A stretch of DNA of 64,000 nt from Pyruvatibacter sp. HU-CL02332 (GTDB lineage Bacteria; Pseudomonadota; Alphaproteobacteria; CGMCC-115125), in the NCBI RefSeq assembly GCF_040362765.1, contig NZ_BAABWK010000001.1, forward strand, positions 248,001-312,000, given 5' to 3'. A model generated the notes under the pieces. That model had not been told where the DNA came from. It was given only the letters and a program-made list of their open reading frames with translations, and did no database searches. Shown in pieces: positions 36,056 to 44,431 of the stretch (position 1 is the stretch's first letter; every line of letters starts with the position of its first letter). The translations under genes were made by a program, and so were the position numbers.

Positions 36056-37393
36056 ATGAGCCAGGCGCTATCACGCGCTGACGTGCCGGACTTTGAGCCG
36101 CGCGAGCCCATCGACACTCGCGCCCGCCCCGGCATTGACCGCCCCCTTCGCATGCTGATGCCCAGCTACCGCTCCAACCCCACAACCGGTGGCCAGGGCG
36201 TGTATATGCGCCTTATCACCAAGGCCCTGGCAGACCGCGGCCATGAGATCGACGTTGTATCCGGCCAGCCCTACCCGGTGCTGGACCCACGCTGCCGCCT
36301 CATCAAGCTGCCGTCACTCGACCTGTATGCAAACCCACACCCCATCAAGGCATTGTGGTCAGGCGAAATTCGCGACTGGCTCGATGTAAAAGAATGGTGG
36401 TGGCACAACTCAGGCGGCTTCCCGGAGCCTTTTACCTTCGGCGAACGCATGGCCAAATGGGCGGAGACCCGTGTCAATGATTACGACATCGTCCACGACA
36501 ACCAGACCCTGTGCTGGGGTCTCCTCAAAATGCGCGACATGGGAATGCCGGTGCTGGGAACCATCCACCACCCCATCACCCGCGACCGCCGCATCGACAT
36601 CAAGCACTCACCCAACCCGTTCTTCGCCTTCCTGAAGTGGCGTTGGTATTCATTCCTCAACATGCAGATCAAAGTGGCGCGCGAACTTGAAGACCTGATC
36701 GTGGTCTCAAAATCAACGCTGCGCGATGTATCGAAGGACTTCGGTCTCGACCCCAACCGTCTGGAGCTTTGCTATCACGGCATTGATACCGAGCAGTGGC
36801 GGCCGATGCCTGAGATTGAGCGCAAGACCAACCGCCTCATTGCCTGCGCCAGTGCAGATGTGCCCCTCAAGGGTCTCATCTACCTGATCCGCGCCTACGA
36901 CCAGCTGCTGCCAAAATATCCGGATCTTGAACTGGTCGTGATCGGTTCCCTGCGTGAGGGCAACACGTCCAAGGAACTTGAGCGTCGCGGCATCAAGGAC
37001 AAGGTGAAGTTTGTATCCGGTGGTCTGACCGACGAAGACATCACCAAGATGTACGCGGAAGCCACCATTGCCATCTCACCGTCCGTCTATGAAGGCTTCG
37101 GCTTCCCCTGCGGTGAAGCCATGGCATGCGGCGCGCCTGTGATTGCAACAGACGGCGGCTCCCTTCCCGAAGTGGCGGGCGACGCGGCACCGGTTGTGCC
37201 CAACTCCAACCCTGAAGCGTTGGCAGCGGAAATTTCGCGTCTGCTCGACGACAAGAGCCTGCGCGACAGCATCGGTGCTGCAGGCCGTGAGCGTATGCTC
37301 AAGGAATTCCAGTGGAGCCGCACTGCCGAGAACCTCGAAAAAATTTATCTGGAGACTATCGGACGTGCGCACGGTCGACTTCGCCAAGCTTAA
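36056..37393 (+). CDS. Glycosyltransferase family 4 (GT-B)
   Basis: 445 residues. The N-terminal half has RMLMPSYRSNPTTGGQGVYMRLI, and the C-terminal half carries the nucleotide-sugar site SPSVYEGFGFPCGEAMACGAPVIATDGGSLPEV typical of GT4. No membrane span is seen, so the enzyme is cytoplasmic or peripheral. AGGAGTAAGG precedes the ATG. The gene overlaps the following methyltransferase by 29 bases. Donor and acceptor are unknown. Confidence 0.88.
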   Translation: MSQALSRADVPDFEPREPIDTRARPGIDRPLRMLMPSYRSNPTTGGQGVYMRLITKALADRGHEIDVVSGQPYPVLDPRCRLIKLPSLDLYANPHPIKALWSGEIRDWLDVKEWWWHNSGGFPEPFTFGERMAKWAETRVNDYDIVHDNQTLCWGLLKMRDMGMPVLGTIHHPITRDRRIDIKHSPNPFFAFLKWRWYSFLNMQIKVARELEDLIVVSKSTLRDVSKDFGLDPNRLELCYHGIDTEQWRPMPEIERKTNRLIACASADVPLKGLIYLIRAYDQLLPKYPDLELVVIGSLREGNTSKELERRGIKDKVKFVSGGLTDEDITKMYAEATIAISPSVYEGFGFPCGEAMACGAPVIATDGGSLPEVAGDAAPVVPNSNPEALAAEISRLLDDKSLRDSIGAAGRERMLKEFQWSRTAENLEKIYLETIGRAHGRLRQA

Positions 37394-38096
37394 CCTTCAG
37401 GAAGGCGACCGGGTTCTGGACCTTGGCTGCGGCGAAGGGCGGCATATGCATGCTGTCTACTTTGCCAAGGACGAGATTCAGGCCGTTGGTGTCGACCTGT
37501 TGCTCGAGGATGTTCAAAAGGCCCGCAAGGGCTTTCTGGATTTTCCAGACCTTGACCCGACAAGCCCGCGCAGCTTCGGCTTTTCGGTGGGCAATGCGCT
37601 CAAGCTACCCTTTGCCGACAACACCTTCGACAAGATCATCTGCTCGGAAGTGCTGGAGCACATCCCGGACTATCTGGGTGCTGTGAAAGAGATCAACCGC
37701 GTGCTCAAGCCCGGCGGCAGGTTCGGTGTATCTGTTCCCCGCTACTGGCCGGAGCGCATCTGCTGGGCCCTGTCAGAGGACTATCACAACACACCGGGCG
37801 GCCATGTGCGCATCTTCAGCGAGGGTCAGCTACGCGGCGCTGTTGAAGCGCAGGGTCTCTCCTTCCTTCAACGGCACTGGGCGCATGGTCTGCATTCCCC
37901 CTACTGGTGGATTCGCTGTGCCGTGGGTGTCCGCGATGACGAGAACTTCTTCGTCCGCACCTATCACCGCTTTCTGGCATGGGACATCGTCAAGCGACCC
38001 TGGCTGACGCGGATGCTTGAAAAGATCGCAGATCCCCTCATGGGCAAAAGCGTTGTGATGTATTTCAGCAAGGCCACCCGAAGCGGGAGCGCATAA
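37365..38096 (+). CDS. Class I SAM-dependent methyltransferase
   Basis: 243 residues. SAM motif I is RVLDLGCGEGRHM, motif II ends the VGVDLLLED strand, and FDKIICSEVLEHIPDY with RVLKPGGRFGVSVP completes the Methyltransf_11 pattern. GTG 37365 is chosen because the frame upstream is covered by the glycosyltransferase and GGAG lies ten bases before it. Only three bases separate its stop from the toroid protein start, so the three genes form one unit. Confidence 0.85.
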   Translation: MRTVDFAKLNLQEGDRVLDLGCGEGRHMHAVYFAKDEIQAVGVDLLLEDVQKARKGFLDFPDLDPTSPRSFGFSVGNALKLPFADNTFDKIICSEVLEHIPDYLGAVKEINRVLKPGGRFGVSVPRYWPERICWALSEDYHNTPGGHVRIFSEGQLRGAVEAQGLSFLQRHWAHGLHSPYWWIRCAVGVRDDENFFVRTYHRFLAWDIVKRPWLTRMLEKIADPLMGKSVVMYFSKATRSGSA

Positions 38097-38099
38097 GCG

Positions 38100-39233
38100 G
38101 TGAGCACTCTCCACCTCACCAAGGGATCGAAAATCCACGACGGCCTGTTCGACGGTGCCGTTGCGCGCATTCTTGAACTGCAGCGCGAAGACGGCTCCAT
38201 CCCTTGGTACGATGGCGGCGTCTTTGACCCGTGGAACCATATCGAAGCAGCCATGGCCCTTGATGTCATGGGAGAGCGCAACGCCGCTGTGCGGGCCTAC
38301 CAGCACCTTGTGGACATCCAGCTCGAAGATGGGTCGTGGTGGATGGAAATGGGCTCTGCCGTCCCTCTAGACGAGGATGAGCAGCGCTACACCGGCGAAA
38401 ACGAGCAAGACAAGAAATACGAGCGCGACACCAACAGCGCCGCCTACATCGCAACCGGTATCTGGCATCACTATCTGCTGACACAGGACACAGACTTCCT
38501 GCAGCACTTCTGGCCGACCGTCAAAAAAGCCTTTGCCTTTGTTGTCAGCCACCAGTCAGAGCACGGCGAAATCCGTTGGGCCTCCCGCGACACCGATGCA
38601 CCTGATGACGCACTCATCACCGCAAGCTCCTCCATCCACAAGAGCCTTGAGCACGCAGCGCACATTGCTGCCACCCTCGGCCACACTGACCTTGCCGGTG
38701 AATGGATTGCGTCACGCGACGCCCTTGGAGACGCCCTGCGCCACAAACCACACCGGTTTGACCGCACCTGGGAGCCGAAAGACACCTTCTCCATGGACTG
38801 GTATTACCCCGTCCTCGGTGGTGCGCTCACCGGCGAAGCTGCCTACGCAAAAATCGCCTCACGCTGGGACGAATTCGTGCAGGACGGTGTCGGCTGCCGC
38901 TGCGTGGTTCACGAGCCATGGGTAACGGTGGCAGAGTCCGCGGAGCTCTGCCTTGCCCTGATGGGCATGGGTGACCGTAAACGCGCCGAAAAAATGCTGT
39001 CATGGCAGCATCAGCATGCCGATGACGATGGGGCCTACTGGATGGGGATTCAGACTGAGGTCGGCAAACCCTGGCCTGCCGAGAAGCCGGCATGGACAGC
39101 AGGTGCTGTCATTCTTGCGGCAGACGCCGTGACGCAATCAACGGCCGCTTGCAATGCCCTCATTGACCACACCCTTCCCGACATTGACGGTTTAGATGCG
39201 GCGCAGGATCGCCAGCGTCTCAATAAGCGCTAG
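38100..39233 (+). CDS. Alpha/alpha-toroid (prenyltransferase/squalene-cyclase-like) protein
   Basis: 377 residues beginning with GTG. Repeating helix pairs such as LQREDGSIPWYDGGVFDPWNHIEAAMAL and QLEDGSWWMEMG resemble the terpenoid cyclase/prenyltransferase toroid. A glycoside-hydrolase-type six-hairpin barrel is the alternative reading. No DxDD or DDxxD cyclase motif stands out. Linked to a glycosyltransferase and a methyltransferase, it probably handles a glycolipid or polysaccharide. Its last 42 bases overlap the convergent methyltransferase gene. Confidence 0.72.
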   Translation: MSTLHLTKGSKIHDGLFDGAVARILELQREDGSIPWYDGGVFDPWNHIEAAMALDVMGERNAAVRAYQHLVDIQLEDGSWWMEMGSAVPLDEDEQRYTGENEQDKKYERDTNSAAYIATGIWHHYLLTQDTDFLQHFWPTVKKAFAFVVSHQSEHGEIRWASRDTDAPDDALITASSSIHKSLEHAAHIAATLGHTDLAGEWIASRDALGDALRHKPHRFDRTWEPKDTFSMDWYYPVLGGALTGEAAYAKIASRWDEFVQDGVGCRCVVHEPWVTVAESAELCLALMGMGDRKRAEKMLSWQHQHADDDGAYWMGIQTEVGKPWPAEKPAWTAGAVILAADAVTQSTAACNALIDHTLPDIDGLDAAQDRQRLNKR

Positions 39234-39818
39234 GCCGCGAAACAAGCCTGACGCCAGCGCCAGCTCATATACTTCATAAGGTGGCCGCCCCCCCGTCTCA
39301 GGGTCCGGGTGCACATCGTGAATGGCCAGAATGCCGCCCGGTGCCACTTTCGGTGCAAACAACCGATAGTCCGTGAGTGCTGCGTCCAGCGTATGCCCGC
39401 CATCAATGAAGACCATGCCCAGGGGCTGTTGCCAGACCCGTGCAAAATGCGCCGCTGATGTCGCCACCGGGATCACCACATCTTCCAGATCCGCATCCCG
39501 AATGGTCTTGCGAAAAAGTGGCAAAGTATCAATTCCACCATGGCCGTCGGCCAGATCCGGGTCATGAAACATCTGATCCGGCTGATTTTCTTCAGACCCA
39601 CGATGATGATCGACGGCCAGAACCTGCCCGCCTCCAGCCCGCGCGCCCATGCCAAGGTAAACGGTTGATTTACCACAATAACTGCCGATTTCCAGCACAG
39701 GACCGAGGCTGGCGCATGCTTGGGCATGCTCCCGCAAGGCCTGCCCTTCTTCAGGTGCGAGGAAGCCTTTTACAGTTTCAATATCAATCGGGAGGGCAGA
39801 AGTACTCATCTCAACCAT
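39192..39818 (-). CDS. Class I SAM-dependent methyltransferase (Methyltransf_24 type)
   Basis: 208 residues with PVLEIGSYCGKSTVYLG as SAM motif I, VLAVDHHRGSEE as the acidic end of strand 2 and MVFIDGGHTLDAALTDY in the centre, the family seen in polysaccharide and antibiotic clusters. It runs against the toroid gene, and its stop lies inside that gene's last codons. ATG 39818 or the ATG three codons later may be the start. Confidence 0.83.
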   Translation of the reverse strand: MVEMSTSALPIDIETVKGFLAPEEGQALREHAQACASLGPVLEIGSYCGKSTVYLGMGARAGGGQVLAVDHHRGSEENQPDQMFHDPDLADGHGGIDTLPLFRKTIRDADLEDVVIPVATSAAHFARVWQQPLGMVFIDGGHTLDAALTDYRLFAPKVAPGGILAIHDVHPDPETGGRPPYEVYELALASGLFRGLALIETLAILRRI

Positions 39819-39887
39819 TCAGCAACTTAGGTTTGGGACTATGCAATCAAAGATTGTGACGTCAGACTTTTTGATACAAACCGGGGC

Positions 39888-40415
39888 ATGACTATGGCTG
39901 AAAAACCAGGCACTGCAGAACAGAAGCTTGCAATGATCCGCACGCAGCTTGAAGCAATGAACAATAGCATTGCGGCGACGCGCAAGGAAATCAGTGACAT
40001 TGGTGAGTCCGATACAGCTGGCGATCGTGTAAACGAAGCCACTGGCGAACTTGATGCCATCGTCGAAGCAACTGAGAGTGCCACATCATCCATTCTGGAA
40101 ACGGCAGAAAAACTGGATGACATTGCCACGAACGTCGCCGCCTTGGACAACGGAAGCGACGCCGCTGCAGCGCAGGGCGAAGCCATCGGGGAACTGACAG
40201 CTGAGATCTTCATGGCCTGCTCCTTCCAGGACATCACCGGCCAGCGCATCAGCAAGGTTGTTTCTGTACTGAAGGAACTGGAGCGTCGGACATCTGCCTT
40301 GCTGGGCGACGATGCACCTGAAGTCGATACACGTCCCGACGCCCACCTGCTCAATGGCCCCGCCGCAGAAGGCGAAGGCATCGATCAGGACGCAGTTGAC
40401 GCAATGTTCGCCTAA
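39888..40415 (+). CDS. CheZ-like protein phosphatase
   Basis: 175 residues, long helices. The catalytic motif FMACSFQDITGQRISKV contains Asp115 and Gln119 with the four-residue spacing of E. coli CheZ Asp143/Gln147, which dephosphorylates CheY-P. The last residues, IDQDAVDAMFA (165-175), resemble the CheY-binding peptide of FliM (SQDEIDALL) rather than the usual CheZ tail. No flagellar or che genes are nearby. ATG 39894 has better ribosome spacing than ATG 39888; both are possible. Confidence 0.8.
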   Translation: MTMAEKPGTAEQKLAMIRTQLEAMNNSIAATRKEISDIGESDTAGDRVNEATGELDAIVEATESATSSILETAEKLDDIATNVAALDNGSDAAAAQGEAIGELTAEIFMACSFQDITGQRISKVVSVLKELERRTSALLGDDAPEVDTRPDAHLLNGPAAEGEGIDQDAVDAMFA

Positions 40416-40436
40416 GAAATCCGAACCTGCGCACCG

Positions 40437-41423
40437 CTATATTTTTTCTGCAAGCACATCTGCAAACAATTCAGCATCGGCATTCCCGCCGCTGAGAACG
40501 GCGACGCTGGTCTGCCCTTTGGCATCCACCGAACCATTCAGCAGTGCTGCAAGGGCGACAGCGCCGCCTGGCTCCAGCACCAGTTTCAACTGGTGAAAAG
40601 CAAAACGCATGGCGTGGGCAACCTCGGCATCACTGACAGCCACACCTTCGCAGATGTTTTTTCTGTTCACTTCAAACGTCAACTCTCCAGGCCTGGGTGC
40701 CAGCAATGCATCGCAGATTGAGCCGGTTGTGGACGGGTTCTGGCATCGATGACCTGCAGCAAGTGATCTGCGCGTATCGTCAAACCCGTCAGGTTCAACC
40801 GTGATGATGCGGGTTTCTGCCGACAGCGCCTTCATTGCAGTCGAAAGCCCTGCGGTCAGCCCGCCCCCACCACATGGCACAAGCACCTGATCGGCCACAT
40901 GGCCTGCTGCACCCAGCTGTTGGACGATCTCCATGCCCACGGTGCCTTGCCCGGACATGACATCAATATCATCGTAGGGCGCAATTTTGACCTGCCCGCC
41001 TTCTTTCGAGATGGCCGTCGCAATCTCCTGACGGTTTTCAGAAGCGCGGTCGAAGCCGACGACATCTGCGCCAAGCGCGATTGTCCGTTCACGCTTTGCA
41101 GCCGGCGCATCATGAGGCATTACAATCGTTGCACGTACGCCAAACGCACGAGCCGCCATCGCAACTCCCTGCGCATGATTGCCGCTGGACCAAGCCACCA
41201 CACCCTTGGCACGCACGTCCTCTTCAAGCCTGGAAAGCGCTGTGTAAGCCCCGCGAAATTTGAAGGCCCCGATGTGCTGCAGATTTTCGGCCTTGAGGAA
41301 AACGCGTCCGCCGACACGTTTATCAAGCACATCATTGCGCAGCAGCGGCGTTACAACAGATTGGCCATGAAGACGCGCAGCAGCATCTTCAATCAACTCA
41401 AGGCTTAAAACCGCGTGGCGCAT
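40437..41423 (-). CDS. Threonine/serine dehydratase family PLP enzyme
   Basis: 328 residues of PLP fold type II. The cofactor Lys55 is in HIGAFKFRGAY, the substrate loop is WSSGNHAQGVA, and the glycine-rich phosphate site is VPCGGGGLTAG. There is no C-terminal ACT regulatory domain, so it resembles catabolic threonine dehydratase, serine racemase or hydroxyaspartate ammonia-lyase more than biosynthetic IlvA. Convergent with the CheZ-like gene across 21 bases. Confidence 0.87.
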   Translation of the reverse strand: MRHAVLSLELIEDAAARLHGQSVVTPLLRNDVLDKRVGGRVFLKAENLQHIGAFKFRGAYTALSRLEEDVRAKGVVAWSSGNHAQGVAMAARAFGVRATIVMPHDAPAAKRERTIALGADVVGFDRASENRQEIATAISKEGGQVKIAPYDDIDVMSGQGTVGMEIVQQLGAAGHVADQVLVPCGGGGLTAGLSTAMKALSAETRIITVEPDGFDDTRRSLAAGHRCQNPSTTGSICDALLAPRPGELTFEVNRKNICEGVAVSDAEVAHAMRFAFHQLKLVLEPGGAVALAALLNGSVDAKGQTSVAVLSGGNADAELFADVLAEKI

Positions 41424-41589
41424 GGGACCTTGTTACCGCACTCGGTTCGCCGGGAAAAGTACCCATAGGTCGTGGTTCAAGCCATTGATATCCCTAACAA
41501 AATCCTAACGCTGGGCGAAACGCTCGTTAACTCGACATTTGACTATTTCTGCGATCCTGAAACCTCAATTGGCTCAAGGGATTGCCTCA

Positions 41590-42744
41590 ATGCAAAGTCA
41601 GCAGCTCAAACTTCACGACGCAGCAACATGGCGGCCTGAACATCAAGACACGCCACTATCGCGCGCACAGATCGTCCTGGCCTTCATGGACCCGGGACTT
41701 GGTGATGCAACGGCCCCCATTCGCGCCCTGCAGGCTGACTTTCCCGATGCTGACATTGTCGCTTGCAGCACCGGCGGAGAAATACTTGGTGACGAGGTGA
41801 TCGAAGGATCTGCAGTGGCGACAGCACTCGCCTTCGACAACACGCCCACGCGTCTGGCCACGGCAGAGGTACAAACGTCGGCAGACAGTTTTGCGGCAGG
41901 CCAGTCCCTGGGCGCGCAACTGGCTGATGAAGACCTCGCTGGCGTTTTTGTCATCTCTGAGGGTCTGCAGGTCAACGGCAGTGAACTGGTCCGCGGCCTT
42001 CGTGAGAAAATATGTTCATCCGCCGCCATCACCGGTGGCCTCGCCGGAGACGGTGCGGACTTTGGCGTCACCCGCGTAGGGGCCAATGAAAGCCTTCGCG
42101 CTGGCCGCATTGCCGCTGTCGGTTTTTATGGCGACGCCATTCGCATGTCTCACGGCAATGCCGGCGGATGGGAAGAATTCGGCCCTCAGCGCCGCATTAC
42201 CCGAGCACAGGACAATGTTCTTTATGAGCTGGACGGCAAACCGGCGCTGGACCTCTACAAGAAGTATCTCGGCGACGCGGCAAGCGAACTCCCCTCCAGC
42301 GGTCTCCTGTTTCCCTTGAAGATTTGTCGTACCAACAACGAGGAAACCGCAGACGATCATGATGCGGTGAGAACAATTCTCGGCATCAATGAAGAAGATC
42401 AAAGCCTGACATTCGCCGGCGACATCCCTGAAGGGGAAAACGCTCAGCTGATGATGGGCAATTTCGAGAACCTGATTTCCGGCGCGGGCGATGCTGCAGC
42501 CAATGCGTCTCCCCGATGGGACTGCGACAGCAAGGGCAGCATCGGCATTCTTGTCAGCTGCATTGGACGCAAACTCCTTTTGGGCCAGCGCACCGCTGAA
42601 GAACTGGAAGCGGTGAGCGACAAACTCAATGGCATGCCGACAATTGGCTTCTACTCCTACGGCGAGCTTTCGCCCCATGCCGCATCCGGCATCTGTGAGC
42701 TGCACAACCAGACCATGACAATCACTTTGCTGGGTGAAGCATGA
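41590..42744 (+). CDS. FIST domain sensor protein
   Basis: 384 residues containing the FIST N-domain (IVACSTGGEILGDEV, ITGGLAGDGADF) and FIST C-domain (GFYSYGELSP). FIST proteins are predicted small-molecule, probably amino-acid, sensors that work with kinases or chemoreceptors. ATG 41590 is chosen for its AAGGGA nine bases upstream; an earlier in-frame TTG at 41539 has no such site. Its stop overlaps the histidine kinase start by four bases. Confidence 0.87.
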   Translation: MQSQQLKLHDAATWRPEHQDTPLSRAQIVLAFMDPGLGDATAPIRALQADFPDADIVACSTGGEILGDEVIEGSAVATALAFDNTPTRLATAEVQTSADSFAAGQSLGAQLADEDLAGVFVISEGLQVNGSELVRGLREKICSSAAITGGLAGDGADFGVTRVGANESLRAGRIAAVGFYGDAIRMSHGNAGGWEEFGPQRRITRAQDNVLYELDGKPALDLYKKYLGDAASELPSSGLLFPLKICRTNNEETADDHDAVRTILGINEEDQSLTFAGDIPEGENAQLMMGNFENLISGAGDAAANASPRWDCDSKGSIGILVSCIGRKLLLGQRTAEELEAVSDKLNGMPTIGFYSYGELSPHAASGICELHNQTMTITLLGEA

Positions 42745-44426
42745 GCGAGGTTCCAACCTCGAAAAAGCCTCAAACGCTCCACCCATTGCTGGAGCGGCAG
42801 CTTCGTCGTGCCCAGAATGCGGATGGAACGATCGATCACTCAGAACTGGTGAAACTGGTTGATGGTGCCTATCGCGAGAGCGACGCCAACTCAGCGCGCA
42901 GCCGACATGCCACCAAACTGATGTCTGAAGAGATGCTCGATCTTAATCGCGCACTCGAGGAAGAGGCGGAAGAGACGTTCCGGGCCATCCTTTCCGGCAT
43001 CGATGAGGGTGTCATCCTGGCCACGCCAGACCTGCAGGTAGAGTTTGCCAATATCGCGGCAGAGAAAATTCTCGGTTACGCATCCAGCCAGATGGCCGAC
43101 AAGACCCTGGAGCACTTCCTGCCCGCTCTTGAGCAGCATTCTGGTGAGCAGAACATCACCGCCACGCACAGCAGTGGCAAAGAACTGGTCCTACTGCTGA
43201 CTTTAAGCCCGATCAGCCGCAGCACGAAGCCGCACGTCATCTGTATCCTCAAGGACATGACCGATCGCAACATGCGAGAGCGGCAACTCAAGGCAACCGG
43301 CGACAGATTGCGCGCGGTTCTCGACAATGTCAGCCATGGCATCATGATGGTTGACCATGCGGGCGAAATCACCGCCTGGAACAAACGCATCTGCGACGTG
43401 CTCCATCTGGACCCCGAGTTCATGGAGCAACACCAGACGCTTGAGGCAGCGCTGCAACATGGCGTGGCACCACAGCTTGAAAACAGTGCAGCCCGCAAGG
43501 AACTGATCGACTACTGGCGCGAGCGACTGTCTGCGACGGAACCCCAGTCTTTCGAGCAACACACCAGTGAAGGCCGCACGCTGGATGTCCGCACGCAGCC
43601 GCTCGCCACTGGCGGGTTTGTCGCGAGTTTTGCGGATATCTCAGACCGCATGGAAATTGAAAGCGAACTGCGGGCTGCCAAGGAGGCTGCTGAGGCCGCA
43701 AGCCATATGAAGTCAGAGTTTCTGGCCAACATGAGCCATGAATTGCGGACGCCACTCAACGCGGTCATTGGCTTCTCGGAGGCCATCGAGCAACAAATCA
43801 TGGGTGAAGTACCAAGCGTCTATCGCGGCTATGCCAGCGACATCCGCACGTCCGGCCATCACTTGTTGAGCCTCATCAATGATCTTCTTGATCTGTCCAA
43901 GATCGAGGCCGGCAAATTCGACCTTGAAGAAGAACAGATCAATCTGGGCAACATCATCAGCGTTTGCCGCCGCCTAGTTGAGCCGACAGCGCAGGCCAAG
44001 AACATCACAATTACCAAGGACGCTGCCTATCTACCGCCGGTCTGGGTGGATGAACGCGCCATGCGCCAGGTGTTCTTGAACGTGCTGTCCAACGCCGTGA
44101 AGTTCACCGAGCCTGGCGGAGAAATCGCCATTACGTCGAGCCTGTCAGATGCTGGCGAAATCACCGTGTCGATTTCCGACAACGGCATAGGCATGGCACC
44201 GGAAGACATTCCCCGCGCGCTGCAGCCATTCGAACAGGTGAGCAGTGCCCTCACCCGCGGACATGCAGGAACAGGCCTTGGCTTGCCCATGGTTGCGTCA
44301 TTGCTGCACCTCCATGGTGGAGATGTCAGGGTTGAAAGCGAGCTGGGCAAGGGAACATCCGTTCACCTTGAGTTGCCCGCATCGCGGTCCATGCCCGGCT
44401 ATGTTCAGGTCGCGATGCTCGACTGA
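42741..44426 (+). CDS. PAS-PAS sensor histidine kinase
   Basis: 561 residues without membrane spans. Two PAS domains (about 80-185 and 195-305) lead to HisKA with the phospho-acceptor His333 in [16 protein letters not shown], then a HATPase domain with NVLSNAVKF (N box), SDNGIGMAP (G1) and GTGLGLPM (G2). There is no receiver domain. It is coupled to the FIST gene by an ATGA overlap, so FIST is the likely signal input. No response regulator is adjacent. Confidence 0.92.
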   Translation: MSEVPTSKKPQTLHPLLERQLRRAQNADGTIDHSELVKLVDGAYRESDANSARSRHATKLMSEEMLDLNRALEEEAEETFRAILSGIDEGVILATPDLQVEFANIAAEKILGYASSQMADKTLEHFLPALEQHSGEQNITATHSSGKELVLLLTLSPISRSTKPHVICILKDMTDRNMRERQLKATGDRLRAVLDNVSHGIMMVDHAGEITAWNKRICDVLHLDPEFMEQHQTLEAALQHGVAPQLENSAARKELIDYWRERLSATEPQSFEQHTSEGRTLDVRTQPLATGGFVASFADISDRMEIESELRAAKEAAEAASHMKSEFLANMSHELRTPLNAVIGFSEAIEQQIMGEVPSVYRGYASDIRTSGHHLLSLINDLLDLSKIEAGKFDLEEEQINLGNIISVCRRLVEPTAQAKNITITKDAAYLPPVWVDERAMRQVFLNVLSNAVKFTEPGGEIAITSSLSDAGEITVSISDNGIGMAPEDIPRALQPFEQVSSALTRGHAGTGLGLPMVASLLHLHGGDVRVESELGKGTSVHLELPASRSMPGYVQVAMLD

Positions 44427-44431
44427 TCAGT

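Noticed and set aside
37143-37364. Upstream extension of the methyltransferase frame inside the glycosyltransferase gene
   Set aside because: The glycosyltransferase frame is clearly coding here. The extension reads as an out-of-frame shadow, and the SAM domain begins just after GTG 37365.
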